From Polytrichum commune (Eukaryota; Streptophyta; Polytrichopsida; Polytrichales; Polytrichaceae): 64,000 nt of DNA. The stretch covers positions 19,935,666 to 19,999,665 of the forward strand of contig OX485807.1 of NCBI GenBank assembly GCA_950295325.1. Direction: 5' to 3'. Made by a program: the position numbers and the translations under genes. Positions within the stretch are counted from its first letter, which is position 1, and each line of letters starts with the position of its first letter. The notes beneath the pieces are model-generated. The model ran no database searches, had not been told where the DNA came from, and saw only the letters and a program-made list of their open reading frames with translations. Of the stretch, positions 62,664-64,000 are shown piece by piece.

Positions 62664-64000
62664 GTGACGAATGTGTGGAGTGCTTCAAAAACTGGAACAA
62701 AAGCGGAGACGAATTCTGTGCAGTGTGCCCCACAATGAAACCGCAACCGGTAAAGACCATGGACGCTCTGCTCACATGCAAATGTAAGATCAGGAAGAAT
62801 TCTGGTCGAACGTTAACCAGATACAAGCCACAACAACCCCTCAGCTGTCCTTTTCTAATCTGAGATCATTTTAGAATGACTGCAAACAGAGTATCACCTA
62901 TTCCAGACAACACGTACACATTTTGCTTGTTCAAACTGTCTTCCTTGTGTTATCCCAATAAAGAATCTTCCATAAATTCCCCTCATGTATCTATATACAC
63001 TCCATCCAGACCGCATGGATCGAAGAAGAATACTGCCCCAAATGCCTACCTAAATGGATGTGATAAGGCTTACTCCTAAACTGCTTGAAATGCTAACTAA
63101 GATTGCAAGGCTAAATGTTCAAAAGCGAAACAAGAGGTTTCAGACCGCACAAAGGGTACCCAAAAGCAACTCAAAAGCGCTCAGCAACTCCGCTTTACAC
63201 GATCACAAAAAAGATCGATAAATCCTCTCTAACTCGACGTCGAGGTTAGATCTAAATTAGCCGAGTAATCACATGTTCCAAGTTACAAAATACATGTAGA
63301 AACAATACAAACAGGAGCCCCCTTGGAAAAGTTCAAATATTGACGTATTCAAAACTCCTAATCTTCTGAGGAGTTAGGATGGAGAAATGACATATCCCAT
63401 CTTCCCTCGTGCATGATCGTCCATCATAATCTTTGTCACTTCATCAACAAGGCTTAAAAACACACGAAAAGGCGCCACCAAATCTTGTTATGATTATGCT
63501 CACCTTAAAACACCCGGCTCGGTCTCAAAATGTCGCGAACGCCAACCGCAAATTAACCCCGATTAAGCACACCTGCTTCCATTGCAAAGATATATCACTA
63601 TATACAGGCCAGAGTTGATGATGATTCCCGTAGACTAACCGAGCGGCTACGGCTCTTCCATGGCTGTTTCCTTGTCTGTAGAGGAGATCCGCAGTCCTTC
63701 CCAGTTGTAACCAGCTAGCGACGCTTCAATGAAAGTTCAAACTTAGATTTCTAACTCCACAAACGTTTGCCTTGGTCGAAGCACCCGAAGATGTCCTGCC
63801 GCTGGTCATTACACAACCTGCCGCAAACTGCGCTAAGAAGGAAAATACCGAATCCCAACACACGAGATCCTCGAATTCGACGCAACAAAATACCAAAAAA
63901 CTTAAAGACACCTCATATGCTAGATCCGTCAAGGACAGACATCGACAGCTTTCGTAGAGGAAGGAAATACAAAGACACAAATAGAGGGATTCAGCCTAGG
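62664..64000. other. Upstream region of the WRKY19-like gene
   Basis: Presumably promoter and leader of the minus-strand gene. No start-site element can be assigned. Short frames on both strands have no motif; a leader intron is possible but not shown. Confidence 0.45.

Noticed and set aside
1-64000. CRISPR arrays, bacterial operons, rRNA or tRNA genes
   Set aside because: No regularly spaced short repeats, no rRNA-like conserved blocks, and no cloverleaf with recognisable A and B boxes was found by eye on either strand. A tRNA scan would settle the last point.

Overview
The window looks like nuclear DNA of a moss (inference). The strongest clue is a gene at 26.1-31.5 kb whose protein kinase, NB-ARC and LRR parts are joined across short introns. 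This PK-NBS-LRR class of resistance-like gene is known from mosses. NPH3, class C beta-lactamase-like and WRKY19-like zinc-finger genes, GT-AG introns, AT-rich spacers and Tourist-type MITEs also fit a land plant. No database search was possible, so families were named from motifs read directly, and exons were built by matching splice sites and reading phase.

Layout: 1.3-3.9 kb (+), the 3' exons of an NPH3-family gene. 7.0-7.8 kb (+), a small two-exon gene for a probable secreted protein with nine Cys-Cys pairs. 8.2-13.0 kb (-), a 13-exon serine hydrolase of the class C beta-lactamase type with a C-terminal membrane anchor. 13.3-25 kb is gene-poor: an inverted/direct triplicate repeat, a terminal-inverted-repeat element, a frame-shifted coding relic, a GC-rich patch and a 700-bp segmental duplication. 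26.1-31.6 kb (+), the PK-NBS-LRR gene, with a single-base stop inside a perfect 26-unit LRR array. 31.6-40 kb holds decayed repeats. 40.0-41.1 kb (-) and 43.3-44.6 kb (+) are two unrecognised, divergently oriented small genes. 44.7-57.5 kb holds two Tourist-like MITEs, a second terminal-inverted-repeat element and dispersed repeats. 57.6-62.7 kb (-) is a WRKY19-like protein with ten CX4CX10CX2H-type fingers and no WRKY domain.

The genes do not form a pathway. They are separate plant transcription units in repeat-rich spacer. The most notable points are the nonsense mutation in the LRR array, the Cys-Cys repeat protein, three introns whose only in-phase donor is GC rather than GT, and microexons of 19 and 14 nt.
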